Positions 1-8,864 of a DNA stretch of 64,000 nt are shown in pieces. The DNA is from Streptomyces sp. NRRL S-1022. GTDB lineage: Bacteria > Actinomycetota > Actinomycetes > Streptomycetales > Streptomycetaceae. The position numbers and the translations under genes are program-made. Where the stretch lies: positions 100,213 through 164,212 of the forward strand of contig NZ_JOIU01000018.1 of the NCBI RefSeq assembly GCF_000720135.1. Reading direction: 5' to 3'. The notes under the pieces were generated by a model, which did no database searches, was not told where the DNA came from, and was given only the letters and a program-made list of their open reading frames with translations. Positions within the stretch are counted from its first letter, which is position 1; each line of letters starts with the position of its first letter.

Positions 1-2
1 TG

Positions 3-743
3 AAGCTGTCCGTGGGCGGCAACACGGTCACCCTGACGCCGGAGAACGCGGGGCTGCAGTTCGACTACCAGGCCACCGTGAGCGATGCCGCGAAGAGCGA
101 CTACAACCCGGTGCACGTGGTCGGCTCCCTCTTCGGGCAGAAGCGCGTGGTCCAGCCGGTCATGCCGGTGGACGAGGAGAAGCTGCAGGCCGCGCTCCAG
201 CAGGCCGGCGGCGGCTCGGGATCGGTCACGGACGGCACCATCAAGTTCGAGTCCGGCAAGGCCGTGGCCGTCTACGGCAAGGCGGGCAAGGCCATCGACG
301 CCGGCCGCTCGACCAACGCGGTCGAACAGGCCTACCGCACCCTGGTGGAGCAGGGCGCCGCGCCCGCGGTCGCCGTGCCGACCGCCACCAGGCAGCCGAC
401 GGTGTCGAACGCCGAGGTCGACCGGATGATGAAGGACTTCGCGAAGCCCGCGATGTCCGGCCTGGTCCGGGTGCAGACCGACGCGGCGCACAGCATCCCG
501 TTCGGCCCGGTCTCGCTGCCGAAGATCATCAGCTTCAAGGCGGTCGACGGCAAGCTCGTGGACACGTACGACCTCAAGGCGCTCAAGGACGCGTACGGCA
601 GCACCTTCGACGGGGTGCAGGTCCAGACCGCGACCGGGAAGCGGGGTGTGCTGCCGCAGGACGTCGTCGCCGCTCTGCGCAAGGCGCTGCGCGGCAGGAC
701 GGCCGCGGAGCGCGTCGGGGTCGTCGACACCAACCCCGGCTAG
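3..743 (+). CDS. Cell-wall-associated protein with PG_binding_4-like repeats (5' end missing)
   Basis: The reading frame is open from the first base, so the true start lies left of the window; 247 codons are visible. The sequence contains two similar segments of the type GGNTVTLTPENAGLQFDY followed by short beta-rich stretches, which resembles the putative peptidoglycan-binding domain found in VanW/YoaR-like and L,D-transpeptidase proteins. No catalytic Cys motif is seen in the visible part. An extracytoplasmic role at the cell wall is inferred from this resemblance; the N-terminal signal or anchor would be outside the window. It ends in a strong terminator hairpin, separating it from the ABC exporter operon. 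The family assignment is tentative. Confidence 0.6.
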   Translation, partial: KLSVGGNTVTLTPENAGLQFDYQATVSDAAKSDYNPVHVVGSLFGQKRVVQPVMPVDEEKLQAALQQAGGGSGSVTDGTIKFESGKAVAVYGKAGKAIDAGRSTNAVEQAYRTLVEQGAAPAVAVPTATRQPTVSNAEVDRMMKDFAKPAMSGLVRVQTDAAHSIPFGPVSLPKIISFKAVDGKLVDTYDLKALKDAYGSTFDGVQVQTATGKRGVLPQDVVAALRKALRGRTAAERVGVVDTNPG

Positions 744-752
744 CCGGTCGTT

Positions 753-790
753 CCCGAGGGGGCGCCCTTCCCGGAGGGCGCCCCCTCGGG
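753..790 (+). terminator. Terminator hairpin after the first gene
   Basis: Perfect 15-bp inverted repeat (753-767 and 776-790, arm CCCGAGGGGGCGCCC) with an 8-nt loop, 9 nt after the stop codon. It has no T-tract, as is usual for Streptomyces hairpin terminators. Confidence 0.75.
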
Positions 791-882
791 CGCGTGTCAC
801 CCGTTCCGCATGACATCTGTCATCCGGCACCCAGGACCGCCGACACTGCCGCGGCCGGTGCCCTTGCGGCCAGCATGGACGC

Positions 883-1809
883 ATGACGACGACAGCGGCG
901 CCCGCCACCACCCCGGTGGTCGGGTTCGACCAGGTGACCAAGACGTACGGGAGCGTGCGGGCCGTCGACGGCCTCTCGCTCCGGCTGTACCCGGGCGAGA
1001 CCGTCGCCCTCCTCGGCCCGAACGGGGCCGGCAAGTCCACCACCCTGGACCTGCTCCTCGGGCTCAAGCACGCCGACAGCGGCACGGTGAGCCTGTTCGG
1101 CACCGGCCCGCGCGAGGCGATCGTCGCCGGCCGGGTCGGCGCCATGCTGCAGAGCGGCGGTCTGATGGACGAGGTCACCGTCGCCGAACTGGTGAAACTG
1201 GCCTGCTCGCTGCACCCCCGGCCGTACCGCCCGGCCGACGTGATCGCCCGGGCCGGCATCGCGCAGATCGCCGACCGCAAGGTCAACAAGCTCTCCGGTG
1301 GCCAGGCCCAGCGGGTCCGGTTCGCCCTGGCCACGGCTGGCGACAGCGACCTGATCATCCTGGACGAGCCGACCACCGGCATGGACGTCTCCGCCCGCCA
1401 GGCCTTCTGGGCCACCATGCGGGAACAGGCCGACCAGGGCCGTACGGTCCTGTTCGCCACCCACTACCTGGAAGAGGCCGACGCCATCGCCGACCGGGTG
1501 CTGGTGCTGCACCGGGGCCGGCTGCTCGCCGACGGCACCGCGGCCGAGATCAAGGCCAAGGCGGGCGCGCGGCGGATCTCCTTCGACCTGGAGGGCGGGA
1601 TCGAGGAGGGCCCCCTGCGCGGCCTGCCGTTCCTCACCTCCCTGGACGTGTCCGGCCAGACCGTCCGCATCCAGTCCTCCGACGCCGACGCCACCGTCCA
1701 CGCCCTGTACGGCCTCGGCGTGTACCCCCGCAACCTGGAAGTCGCCGGCCTCGGCCTGGAGCAGGCCTTCGTCGCCATCACCGAGGCCGAGGAGGCCAAG
1801 CAGTCGTGA
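883..1809 (+). CDS. ABC exporter ATP-binding protein (DrrA/ABC-2 type)
   Basis: A 308-residue ATPase that would energise export through the permease encoded directly downstream. Visible motifs: Walker A GPNGAGKST near residue 46, signature LSGGQAQR, Walker B LIILDEPTTG, and the switch His in FATHYLEEAD. The C-terminal about 80 residues form the extra domain common in DrrA/NodI-type exporters. ATG at 883 is chosen because homologous N-termini begin a few residues before the conserved VVGFDQVTKTYG. Its stop overlaps the permease start by GTGA, and a histidine kinase/response regulator pair follows, an arrangement typical of drug or lipid exporters controlled by a cognate two-component system. 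The substrate cannot be read from the sequence. Confidence 0.93.
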   Translation: MTTTAAPATTPVVGFDQVTKTYGSVRAVDGLSLRLYPGETVALLGPNGAGKSTTLDLLLGLKHADSGTVSLFGTGPREAIVAGRVGAMLQSGGLMDEVTVAELVKLACSLHPRPYRPADVIARAGIAQIADRKVNKLSGGQAQRVRFALATAGDSDLIILDEPTTGMDVSARQAFWATMREQADQGRTVLFATHYLEEADAIADRVLVLHRGRLLADGTAAEIKAKAGARRISFDLEGGIEEGPLRGLPFLTSLDVSGQTVRIQSSDADATVHALYGLGVYPRNLEVAGLGLEQAFVAITEAEEAKQS

Positions 1810-2546
1810 CCGCCCTGATCAAGCTCGAACTCGCCCGCGCCCTGCGGAACAAGAAGTTCCTGTTCTTCTCGGTGCTCTACCCCGCGATCCTCTTCCTGAT
1901 CTTCTCCAGCAGCTCCGGAGCGGACGAGAGGATCGACGGCACCCGCCTGACCGTCGCCACCTACCTGATGGTCTCGATGGCCTCCTTCGGCGCCCTGACC
2001 GCCGTCCTGATGGGCAACAGCGAGCGCATCGCCAAGGAGCGCGAGAGCGGCTGGGTACGGCAGCTGCGGCTGACCACTCTGCCCGGGCGCGGCTACGTCC
2101 TCGCCAAGACCGCCAGCGCGGCCGTGGTGAGCCTGCCGTCGATCGTCGTGGTCTTCCTCGCCGCCGCCGCGCTCAAGCACGTCCGCCTGGACGCCTGGCA
2201 GTGGCTCGCCCTCACCGGCTCGATCTGGGCCGGCAGCCTCGTCTTCGCCGCGCTCGGCGTGGCCCTCGGGTACCTGGCCTCCGGGGACGCGGTCCGGCCC
2301 ATCACGATGATCATCTACTTCGGTCTGTCGATCCTCGGCGGCCTGTGGATGCCGTCCACCACCTTCCCGCAGGTCCTCCAGGACATCGCCAAGTGGCTGC
2401 CCACGCACGCGTACGCTGCCGTGGGACGGGCGATCGAGCAGAGCCAGGCCCCGAGCGCGACGGACGTCGCCATCCTCGCCGTCTACTTCGTCCTCTTCGC
2501 GGGCGGCGCGGCCTGGCTGTACCGGAAGGACACGCTGAAGGCGTGA
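1806..2546 (+). CDS. ABC-2 type exporter permease
   Basis: A 246-residue membrane protein starting with GTG at 1806, which overlaps the ATPase stop by four bases. It has a short cytoplasmic N-terminus (TALIKLELARALRNKKF) followed by about six hydrophobic segments, the ABC2_membrane/DrrB arrangement. Conserved features include the KERESGWVRQLRLTTLP loop and a GGLWMPSTTFPQ segment typical of this family. It should form the membrane channel for the upstream ATPase. The gene is followed after 5 bp by a sensor kinase, so the four genes 883-4353 look like one operon. Confidence 0.92.
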   Translation: MTALIKLELARALRNKKFLFFSVLYPAILFLIFSSSSGADERIDGTRLTVATYLMVSMASFGALTAVLMGNSERIAKERESGWVRQLRLTTLPGRGYVLAKTASAAVVSLPSIVVVFLAAAALKHVRLDAWQWLALTGSIWAGSLVFAALGVALGYLASGDAVRPITMIIYFGLSILGGLWMPSTTFPQVLQDIAKWLPTHAYAAVGRAIEQSQAPSATDVAILAVYFVLFAGGAAWLYRKDTLKA

Positions 2547-2551
2547 GCAGC

Positions 2552-3742
2552 ATGACGGAAGACCGGCAGACCGGTGAGGCGCGGCCGGAGCACCAGGTGC
2601 GCATCGGCCAGGGGCCCCGCAGCCGGCGCGAGCTTATGGTGAAGGTGCTGTGGATCGGCGTCTGGCTGGTCTTCCTCAGCTCCCCGGTGAAGGACCTGGC
2701 CTCCGGCCACCACACCACGGGTGCCACGGCCGGCGGCGCGATCGGCCTCGCCGTCTTCGTCACCGCCTATCTGACGCTGGTCTTCCGGAACATCGGCCGG
2801 CCGTTCTCGCCCCGCGTCGTCGTCTCGCTGCTCTCGGCCCTCGCGGTCCTCGCGCCCCTGCTGTCGTACACCCTCGGCGGCGCCTGGCTCGGCCTGTTCG
2901 TCTACCTGTCGGTCGGCTGCGGGGCGACCCTGCCGGTCCGGGCCGCGTGCTGGTCGATCCCCGCGGCGACCGTCGTAATGTACCTCGTCGGACTGCGCTG
3001 GAACGAGAAGGCGGACGAGACCCTGCTCCTCGTCCCGCTGATCGGCTTCGCGATGGTGGGGGTCGGCCAACTGGTCCGCACCACCATCGAGTTGCGCAAG
3101 GCGCGGGCCACCGTCGCCCAGCTCGCCGCCAACGAGGAGCGCCTGCGCCTCGCCCGCGACCTGCACGACCTGCTCGGCCACTCGCTGTCGCTGATCACGC
3201 TGAAGAGCGAGCTGGCCGGCCGGATGCTGCCCGGCCAGCCCGACAAGGCGGCCCAGCAGGTCGCCGACATCGAACAGGTCAGCCGGCAGGCCCTGGTCGA
3301 CGTCCGGGAGGCCGTCACCGGCTACCGGCGGCCCCGGCTCGCCGCCGAACTCGCCGGTGTCCAGGTCGCCCTGACCGCCGCCGGGGTCGCCGCCGAGGTG
3401 CCGGCCGAACCCGACCTCGCCGGCGTCCCCGAGGAGGCCGAGTCCGCGCTCGCCTGGGCGCTGCGCGAGGCCGTCACCAACGTGGTCCGGCACAGCGGCG
3501 CCGACCGCTGCGCCGTCCGGCTGCTGCGCCGCCAGACCCTGGACGGGCCGGTGCTCGAACTCTGCGTCGAGGACGACGGGTCCGGCGGCTCCGGCGCGGG
3601 CCCCGGCAACGGTCTGACCGGGCTGACCGAGCGGCTGGAGAAGGCCGGCGGCACCCTGGAGGCGGGCCGGGTCAGGCACGGGTTCCGGCTGGTCGCCCGC
3701 GTCCCCACGGCCCCCGCGGCCGACGTAGGATCCGGGGCATGA
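2552..3742 (+). CDS. NarL/DesK-family sensor histidine kinase
   Basis: A 396-residue membrane sensor kinase. The N-terminal half carries four to five hydrophobic segments with little extracellular sequence. The HisKA_3 dimerisation motif LRLARDLHDLLGHSLSLI holds the phospho-acceptor His, and the HATPase_c domain shows the N box (REAVTNVVRHSG) and a glycine-rich VEDDGSGG/GNGLTGL lid. ATG 2552 is preferred because AAGG lies 10 nt upstream; the in-frame GTG at 2543 overlaps the permease stop and is the alternative. It overlaps the response regulator start by four bases. Signal unknown; from context it probably monitors membrane state or the exported compound and controls the exporter. Confidence 0.92.
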   Translation: MTEDRQTGEARPEHQVRIGQGPRSRRELMVKVLWIGVWLVFLSSPVKDLASGHHTTGATAGGAIGLAVFVTAYLTLVFRNIGRPFSPRVVVSLLSALAVLAPLLSYTLGGAWLGLFVYLSVGCGATLPVRAACWSIPAATVVMYLVGLRWNEKADETLLLVPLIGFAMVGVGQLVRTTIELRKARATVAQLAANEERLRLARDLHDLLGHSLSLITLKSELAGRMLPGQPDKAAQQVADIEQVSRQALVDVREAVTGYRRPRLAAELAGVQVALTAAGVAAEVPAEPDLAGVPEEAESALAWALREAVTNVVRHSGADRCAVRLLRRQTLDGPVLELCVEDDGSGGSGAGPGNGLTGLTERLEKAGGTLEAGRVRHGFRLVARVPTAPAADVGSGA

Positions 3743-4353
3743 CGAGCACGATCAAGGTACTCCTCGCCGAGGACCAGTCGATGGTCCGCGAGGCGCTGGC
3801 CGCGCTGCTCGGCCTGGAGGACGACATCGAGGTCGTCGCCCAGGTCGCGCGCGGCGACGAGGTGCTCGCGGCCGTCGGCGTGCACGGCGTGGACGTCGCG
3901 CTGCTCGACATCGAGATGCCGGGCTGCACCGGCATCGAGGCCGCGGCCCGGGTGCACCGGGAGTTCCCGCGGGTCAAGCTGGTCGTCCTCACCACCTTCG
4001 GCCGGCCCGGCTACCTGCGCAGCGCCATGGAGGCGGGCGCCGACGCCTTCCTCGTCAAGGACGCCCCGGCCGCCCAGCTCGCCGAGGCGATCCGCAAGGT
4101 GCTGGCCGGCGAGCGGGTCATCGACCCCACGCTGGCCGCCGCCGCGCTCGCCGAGGGCGCCAACCCGCTCACCGAGCGCGAACGGGAGGTGCTCCGCTCG
4201 GCGGCCGACGGCTCCACCAACGCCGAGCTGGCCCGTGCCCTGCACCTCTCCCAGGGCACGGTCCGCAACTACCTCTCCACCGCCATCCAGAAACTGGCGG
4301 CGCGCAACCGCGCCGAGGCGGTACGCATCGCCCGCGACAAGGGATGGCTCTGA
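3739..4353 (+). CDS. NarL/LuxR-family response regulator
   Basis: A 204-residue two-domain regulator. The receiver domain (about 1-120) shows the acidic pair in LLAEDQ, the phosphorylated Asp in VALLDIEMPG, the Thr in LTTFGRPGY and the Lys in LVKDAP. The C-terminal GerE helix-turn-helix (about 140-204) has TEREREVLRSAADGSTNAEL and a recognition helix around SQGTVRNYLS. The start ATG overlaps the kinase stop (ATGA). As partner of the preceding kinase it should bind DNA upstream of the exporter operon; no operator was identified in 791-882. Confidence 0.94.
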   Translation: MTSTIKVLLAEDQSMVREALAALLGLEDDIEVVAQVARGDEVLAAVGVHGVDVALLDIEMPGCTGIEAAARVHREFPRVKLVVLTTFGRPGYLRSAMEAGADAFLVKDAPAAQLAEAIRKVLAGERVIDPTLAAAALAEGANPLTEREREVLRSAADGSTNAELARALHLSQGTVRNYLSTAIQKLAARNRAEAVRIARDKGWL

Positions 4354-4377
4354 CGGGGACGGCTCCGGCCCCCGGGC

Positions 4378-5244
4378 TCAGTTGAGCTTGGCCCGCGCCG
4401 TACCCGCCTCCTGGCGCACCTTGCGCGCGGCCGCCTCGTCCACCACCTCGATCAGGTCGGCGTAGTACTCCATCTCCTCCGCGCCGGCGGTGAACTGACC
4501 GCGCTGCACCAGCAGTTGCCCCCGCTCGTAGCGCAGCCGCGCCGGATGGGAGGGGATGAGCAGCGCCAAGTCCACGGCCCGCAGCGCCACATCGGACCGC
4601 TCCGGCCGTGCCGCCGCCCACGCCCGGATGTTGTTCAGGATGCGCTGGACGACGTCCAGCGGCGGCGCCGGCTCCAGCATCGAGGGGTGCAGCGGCGCCC
4701 CCGTCGCGCCCGCCACCAGCAACTCGGCGTCCGTCCCGGTCAGCACCCGGCCCCCGTCGAACGGGTCGGCCAGCACCTGCTCGGCCGTCGTGCCGAACCC
4801 GACCACGAAGTGCCCCGGCAGCGCGACCCCGTACACCGGGGCGCCCGCCCGGCGCGCGACCTCCAGCCACACCACCGACAGCAGGATCGGCAGCCCGCGC
4901 CGCCGCCGCAGCACCTCGTGCAGCAGCGAGGACTCCAGCCGCTGGTAGTCACCCGGCGTCCCGTGGAACCCGTAGCGGGCGCCGAGCAGCCGGCGTACGG
5001 CCTCCGCCCACGCACGCGGCCCGTCCGGCCGGTACGGCAGCTCGCCCGCCAGCCGGTCCAGCTCCACCTGCGCGGCGTCGATGCCGGTCTCGTCCAGCGA
5101 GCCGTCCGTCTCCGCGCCGATCAGCAGGCACAGCGCCGACACGTCCGGCCGCTCGGCCCGGGCCTCCTCGGCGAACCGCCGCCGCAGCTCGGCGGAGCGC
5201 TCCGGCGGGGGCGGGTACGGGGGCGGCAGATACGGATGACTCAT
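4378..5244 (-). CDS. SirB1-like transglutaminase-fold/TPR protein
   Basis: A 288-residue cytoplasmic protein. The central region reads RRGLPILLSVVWLEVARRAG and VYGVALPGHFVVGF, the signature of the SirB1/transglutaminase-like family, followed by a C-terminal TPR-like segment (ALLIPSHPARLRYERGQLLVQRGQF). The catalytic Cys expected in true transglutaminases is not seen at the usual place, so enzymatic activity is doubtful. ATG 5244 is supported by an upstream GGAG. The N-terminus is Pro/Tyr-rich. It is convergent with the response regulator (24 bp apart) and lies 29 bp after the GNAT gene on the same strand. The exact role of the family is not established. Confidence 0.85.
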   Translation of the reverse strand: MSHPYLPPPYPPPPERSAELRRRFAEEARAERPDVSALCLLIGAETDGSLDETGIDAAQVELDRLAGELPYRPDGPRAWAEAVRRLLGARYGFHGTPGDYQRLESSLLHEVLRRRRGLPILLSVVWLEVARRAGAPVYGVALPGHFVVGFGTTAEQVLADPFDGGRVLTGTDAELLVAGATGAPLHPSMLEPAPPLDVVQRILNNIRAWAAARPERSDVALRAVDLALLIPSHPARLRYERGQLLVQRGQFTAGAEEMEYYADLIEVVDEAAARKVRQEAGTARAKLN

Positions 5245-5273
5245 GCCAAGCTCCTGCCCTTCCACGGCGCGTT

Positions 5274-6377
5274 CTACGGACGCCCGGAGCGGGCGGATGC
5301 CTCCGGCCCCCCGGGCGAGGATGCTTCCGGCCCCCCGGGCGAGCCGGTGCCGGTCCCTGCGTCCGCCTCCCGGCCGGGCTCCGCGGGAGCCCGGTAGTGG
5401 TGGTAGGCGTGGTGCGGCAGGAAGCCGAGGGCCCGGTACAGCGCCCGGCCGCCCTCGTTGTCCGACTCCACCTGGAGCCAGGCCGCCGAGGCGCCCTCGT
5501 CCAGCGCGCGCCGGGCCAGCGCGGCCATCACCTCGGTGGCCAGCCCCTGGCGCCCCCGCCCGGGGTCCACCTCGACCGCGGCGAACCCGGCCCACCGCCC
5601 GTCCACGACACACCGGCCGATCGCCGCGGGCGGTTCGCCCTCCCCGGCACCGGGCACCGAGGCGAACCACACCGAGGGCCCGCCGGACAGCACCCGCAGG
5701 GCCACCTCGCCCAGCCCCTTGCGCCGGTACCGCGCGAGCCACGCCTCGTCCGCCGTCCGGGACAGCGCCACTCCCGCGCCCGGGGCCCGGTCCGCGACCG
5801 GCGCCAGCGCCCCGGTCCACACCTCGGCGGTCACCTCGCGCACCCAGCCGCGCCGTTCCAGCTCCGCGCACAGCAGCTCCTGCGTGCCCTCGGCGCCGGT
5901 CGCGGTCTGCACGTAGGCGGGCAGGCCGCGCTCGCCGTACCAGCGGCGCACGGCCGTCAGGGCCGCGTCGAGCGGCAGGCCGGGGTCACCGAGCGGCAGC
6001 ACGCTGTTGGCCCGGCGCGTGAACCCGCCCGCCGCCCGCAGCTCCCACTCGCCCAGCCGCTCGCTCTCCACCGGCCGCCACGCGCGAGCGGCGATGTGCG
6101 CGAGTTCCGGGTACGTGGCGGCGGGCCCCCTGCGCCGCGCCGGGGCCGCGGGCACCACTTTGCCCGCGACCAGCGTGTTCTCGGGAATCCGTACCGTTTC
6201 CCCGTCCCGTCGTGTGATCATGAGCACGCCGCCGTCCCATGATGTGAGAACACCCACCGTGTCAGTGAACTTCTCCGGTCCGGTACCGGGTTCGCCCAAG
6301 CGCCGTACGGAGACCCGTTTGCCCACGTCAGCCGGGGTGATCCGGACCTCCAGGCGTCCTTTCGCCGAGATTTCCAC
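5274..6377 (-). CDS. GNAT-family N-acetyltransferase
   Basis: A 367-residue protein. The C-terminal GNAT domain has the acetyl-CoA loop GRGRQGLATEVM and a late motif ALYRALGF; the first about 100 residues form a separate SH3-like beta-rich domain (ITPADVGKRVSVRRLG, then DGGVLMITRRDGETVRIPEN) that occurs in actinobacterial homologues. The acceptor substrate cannot be inferred. The C-terminal end contains a short tandem repeat (SPGGPEAS twice), a low-complexity tail likely to vary between strains. It probably shares a transcript with the SirB1-like gene. A ferredoxin gene is divergent on the other side. Confidence 0.88.
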   Translation of the reverse strand: MEISAKGRLEVRITPADVGKRVSVRRLGEPGTGPEKFTDTVGVLTSWDGGVLMITRRDGETVRIPENTLVAGKVVPAAPARRRGPAATYPELAHIAARAWRPVESERLGEWELRAAGGFTRRANSVLPLGDPGLPLDAALTAVRRWYGERGLPAYVQTATGAEGTQELLCAELERRGWVREVTAEVWTGALAPVADRAPGAGVALSRTADEAWLARYRRKGLGEVALRVLSGGPSVWFASVPGAGEGEPPAAIGRCVVDGRWAGFAAVEVDPGRGRQGLATEVMAALARRALDEGASAAWLQVESDNEGGRALYRALGFLPHHAYHHYRAPAEPGREADAGTGTGSPGGPEASSPGGPEASARSGRP

Positions 6378-6516
6378 CGGTCAGTTCACCCCTCCTGTTC
6401 GGAACATGCTCCGAAACGGAGATACTAGGGGCGGGCATCGACGACGCCGCGCTCCCGCGCGCCAGGCGGCGGGCCTGAGGAGGCTCGCCAGCGCCCTATC
6501 GAGGAGGAACGACAGC

Positions 6517-6837
6517 GTGACCTACGTCATCGCGCAGCCTTGTGTCGACGTGAAGGACAAGGCGTGCATCGAGGAGTGCCCGGTCGACTGCATCTACGAG
6601 GGCCAGCGGTCCTTGTACATCCACCCGGACGAATGCGTCGACTGTGGTGCCTGTGAGCCGGTCTGCCCGGTCGAGGCGATCTTCTACGAGGACGACGTCC
6701 CGGAGGAGTGGAAGGACTACTACAAGGCGAACGTCGAGTTCTTCGACGAGCTGGGCTCGCCCGGCGGTGCCAGCAAGCTGGGGCTGATCGAGCGCGACCA
6801 CCCCTTCGTCGCCGCGCTGCCGCCGCAGGGCGAGTGA
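6517..6837 (+). CDS. fdxA: 7Fe ferredoxin (FdxA/FdxC type)
   Basis: A 106-residue soluble electron carrier. The N-terminal half has the cysteine pattern of the 3Fe-4S plus 4Fe-4S bacterial ferredoxins: CVDVKDKACIEECPVDC followed by CVDCGACEPVCP. The rest, from YEDDVPEEW onward, is the acidic C-terminal extension of actinobacterial seven-iron ferredoxins. GTG 6517 is chosen because a strong GAGGAGG lies just upstream. It is followed by a 20-bp hairpin and then an aminotransferase, the same pair seen as fdxC-dapC in mycobacteria. The redox partner is unknown; in related organisms such ferredoxins serve cytochromes P450 and reductases. Confidence 0.96.
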   Translation: MTYVIAQPCVDVKDKACIEECPVDCIYEGQRSLYIHPDECVDCGACEPVCPVEAIFYEDDVPEEWKDYYKANVEFFDELGSPGGASKLGLIERDHPFVAALPPQGE

Positions 6838-6870
6838 CCGTCTGAGCGCCAAGCGGCCGCCATAGCGCGC

Positions 6871-6926
6871 CGCCTCGGTCCCGTACGGCCCGATCGTCCC
6901 GATCGCGGCCGTACGGGACCGAGGCG
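6871..6926 (+). terminator. Perfect 20-bp inverted repeat between fdxA and dapC
   Basis: Arms 6871-6890 and 6907-6926 are perfectly complementary over 20 bp, separated by 16 nt and followed by TTTG. It fits a strong terminator for fdxA. Only 34 bp separate it from the dapC start, so the dapC promoter must overlap it or dapC depends on readthrough. Confidence 0.7.
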
Positions 6927-6960
6927 TTTGCCGCACCGTACGAAAGTGAGCCTGATTCCC

Positions 6961-8052
6961 GTGTCCGCAGTCTCCGACCGCCTGCCCGCCTTCCCGTGGG
7001 ACAAGCTGGCCCCGTACAAGAAGACGGCCGAGGCCCACCCGGACGGCATCGTCGACCTCTCCGTCGGCACCCCGGTCGACCCGGTCCCCGAGCTGGTCCA
7101 GAAGGCCCTGATCGACGCGGCCGACTCCCCGGGCTACCCGACCGTCTGGGGCACCCCCGCCCTGCGCGACGCGATCACCGGCTGGCTGGAGCGCCGCCTG
7201 GGCGCCCGCGGGGTCACCCACCGCCACGTGCTGCCGGTCGTCGGCTCCAAGGAACTGGTGGCCTGGCTGCCGACCCAGCTCGGCCTCGGCCCCGGCGACA
7301 AGGTCGCCTACCCGCGCCTGGCCTACCCCACCTACGAGGTCGGCGCCCGCCTCGCCCGCGCGGCCCACGAGGTCTACGACGACCCGCGCGACCTGGACCC
7401 CGCCGGTCTGAAGCTGCTGTGGCTGAACACCCCGTCCAACCCGACGGGCAAGGTCATCGGCAAGCAGGAGCTGACGGACATCGTCGCCTGGGCCCGCGCG
7501 CACGACGTCCTCGTCTTCTCCGACGAGTGCTACCTGGAGCTGGGCTGGGAGACCGACCCGGTCTCGGTCCTGCACCCGGACGTCAACGGCGGCTCCTACG
7601 ACGGCATCGTCGCCGTCCACTCCCTGTCCAAGCGGTCCAACCTGGCGGGCTACCGCGCGGCCTTCGTCGCCGGCGACCCGGCCGTCCTGGGCCCGCTGCT
7701 GGAGATCCGCAAGCACGGCGGCATGATGACCTCCGCGCCGACCCAGGCCGCGGTCGTGGCGGCGCTCGGCGACGACGCCCACGTGCACGAGCAGCGCGGA
7801 CGCTACGCGGCCCGCCGCGAGGCCCTGCGCGCGGCCCTGCTCGCCGCCGGCTTCCGCATCGAGCACAGCGAGGCCAGCCTCTACCTCTGGGCCACCCGGG
7901 ACGAGTCCTGCTGGACCACGGTCGCCGACCTCGCCGCCCGCGGCATCCTGGTGGCCCCGGGCGACTTCTACGGCGAGGCGGGCGGGAACCACGTCCGCGT
8001 GGCCTTCACGGCGACGGACGAACGGGTGCGGGCAGCGGTCTCCCGCCTGTGA
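6961..8052 (+). CDS. dapC: N-succinyldiaminopimelate aminotransferase
   Basis: A 363-residue fold-type I PLP aminotransferase expected to convert N-succinyl-2-amino-6-ketopimelate to N-succinyl-LL-DAP in lysine and peptidoglycan precursor synthesis. The PLP-lysine lies in HSLSKRSNLAGYR; the Asn/Pro motif NTPSNPTGKV, the Asp/Tyr of FSDECYLELGW and a C-terminal Arg (NHVRVAF) match class I/II enzymes. GTG 6961 is chosen over the upstream ATG at 6928 because family members begin VSAVSDRLP. dapE, acting next in the pathway, lies 2 kb downstream but is not cotranscribed with it. Confidence 0.93.
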   Translation: MSAVSDRLPAFPWDKLAPYKKTAEAHPDGIVDLSVGTPVDPVPELVQKALIDAADSPGYPTVWGTPALRDAITGWLERRLGARGVTHRHVLPVVGSKELVAWLPTQLGLGPGDKVAYPRLAYPTYEVGARLARAAHEVYDDPRDLDPAGLKLLWLNTPSNPTGKVIGKQELTDIVAWARAHDVLVFSDECYLELGWETDPVSVLHPDVNGGSYDGIVAVHSLSKRSNLAGYRAAFVAGDPAVLGPLLEIRKHGGMMTSAPTQAAVVAALGDDAHVHEQRGRYAARREALRAALLAAGFRIEHSEASLYLWATRDESCWTTVADLAARGILVAPGDFYGEAGGNHVRVAFTATDERVRAAVSRL

Positions 8053-8084
8053 CCGCGGGGTGGGCCGTACCACCCGTACGAAGG

Positions 8085-8121
8085 CCGACGGGGCCCGGGA
8101 GGAGATCCCGGGCCCCGTCGG
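8085..8121. terminator. Bidirectional terminator between convergent genes
   Basis: Perfect 16-bp inverted repeat (8085-8100 and 8106-8121) with a 5-nt loop, lying between the stop of dapC and the stop of the convergent secreted-protein gene. Confidence 0.8.
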
Positions 8122-8135
8122 TGTCACAGCCGGGC

Positions 8136-8579
8136 TCAGCCGCCCAGCGGCAGGCCCTTGGCCGGCAGGGACGACGTCGGCAGGCCGCCCTTGGTGAGCG
8201 AGTCCGTCGGCAGGCCGCCCTTCGTCGCACCGGAGGCGGCGTCCCCGAGGACACCCCCCGCGGCCCCGGCCGCGGCCCCCGCGGCCTTCTGCGCCGCCTT
8301 CGTCACGGCACCGCCGCCGGTCTTGCCCGCGGCCGGCACCGCCTGCTTGACCGCCGCGCCGCCCGTGTCACCCGCGACCGAGGTGACGCTGCTCGTGGCG
8401 CCGTCGACGGTGTTGCCGACGTGCGCCCCGTCCAGCGCGGTCAGACCGCCCAGGTTCGGGGTCGCCGCCGGCAGGTTCGTGGCCGCTCCGGCGGAGCCGG
8501 CCGCACCGACCCCGGCAGCCGCTCCCGCTGCGACGAGCAGCGCGGCACGGGCGATCCGGCGGGTCAGAGGGAGGGTCAT
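8136..8579 (-). CDS. Small secreted Ala/Gly-rich protein
   Basis: A 147-residue protein of unknown function. It starts with a clear Sec signal (MTLPLTRRIARAALLVAAG, then a cleavage site near AGA-ATN). The mature part is low in complexity, rich in Ala, Gly and Thr, and ends in repeats KGGLPTDSL, KGGLPTSSL and KGLPLGG. ATG 8579 is preceded by ATGGAG at good spacing. No enzyme motif is visible. It could be a cell-surface or hydrophobic structural protein, but it lacks the chaplin and rodlin motifs. Convergent with dapC. Confidence 0.7.
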   Translation of the reverse strand: MTLPLTRRIARAALLVAAGAAAGVGAAGSAGAATNLPAATPNLGGLTALDGAHVGNTVDGATSSVTSVAGDTGGAAVKQAVPAAGKTGGGAVTKAAQKAAGAAAGAAGGVLGDAASGATKGGLPTDSLTKGGLPTSSLPAKGLPLGG

Positions 8580-8864
8580 GATGCTCCATTCGACGGGAGA
8601 AAAACGGTGTGGGCCCGAGTCCGTGTCCGGCTCGGACGCCGTGACTACCGCTCGAAACCCGCGAAGGTTGCGGACGCCCCGGGTAAAGAATGGATAACGC
8701 ATCGCATTATCAGGTGTGGATAAAAACGGGCAAACGACGTCCGCGTAACTCCGCGCAGAATCCTTCCACCCCTTGTTTTCCAAGGGAACGCGCACCCGGC
8801 CCGCCATCCGTCCCCACCGCCGGCCGGTCCCGCCCCGCACAACCCGCCGGAGTGATCGCCCGTA

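Noticed and set aside
810..2546. Very long antisense and alternate-frame ORFs over the ABC exporter and elsewhere
   Set aside because: High-GC genomes produce long shadow frames; only frames with family motifs, SD sites and GC3 bias were kept.
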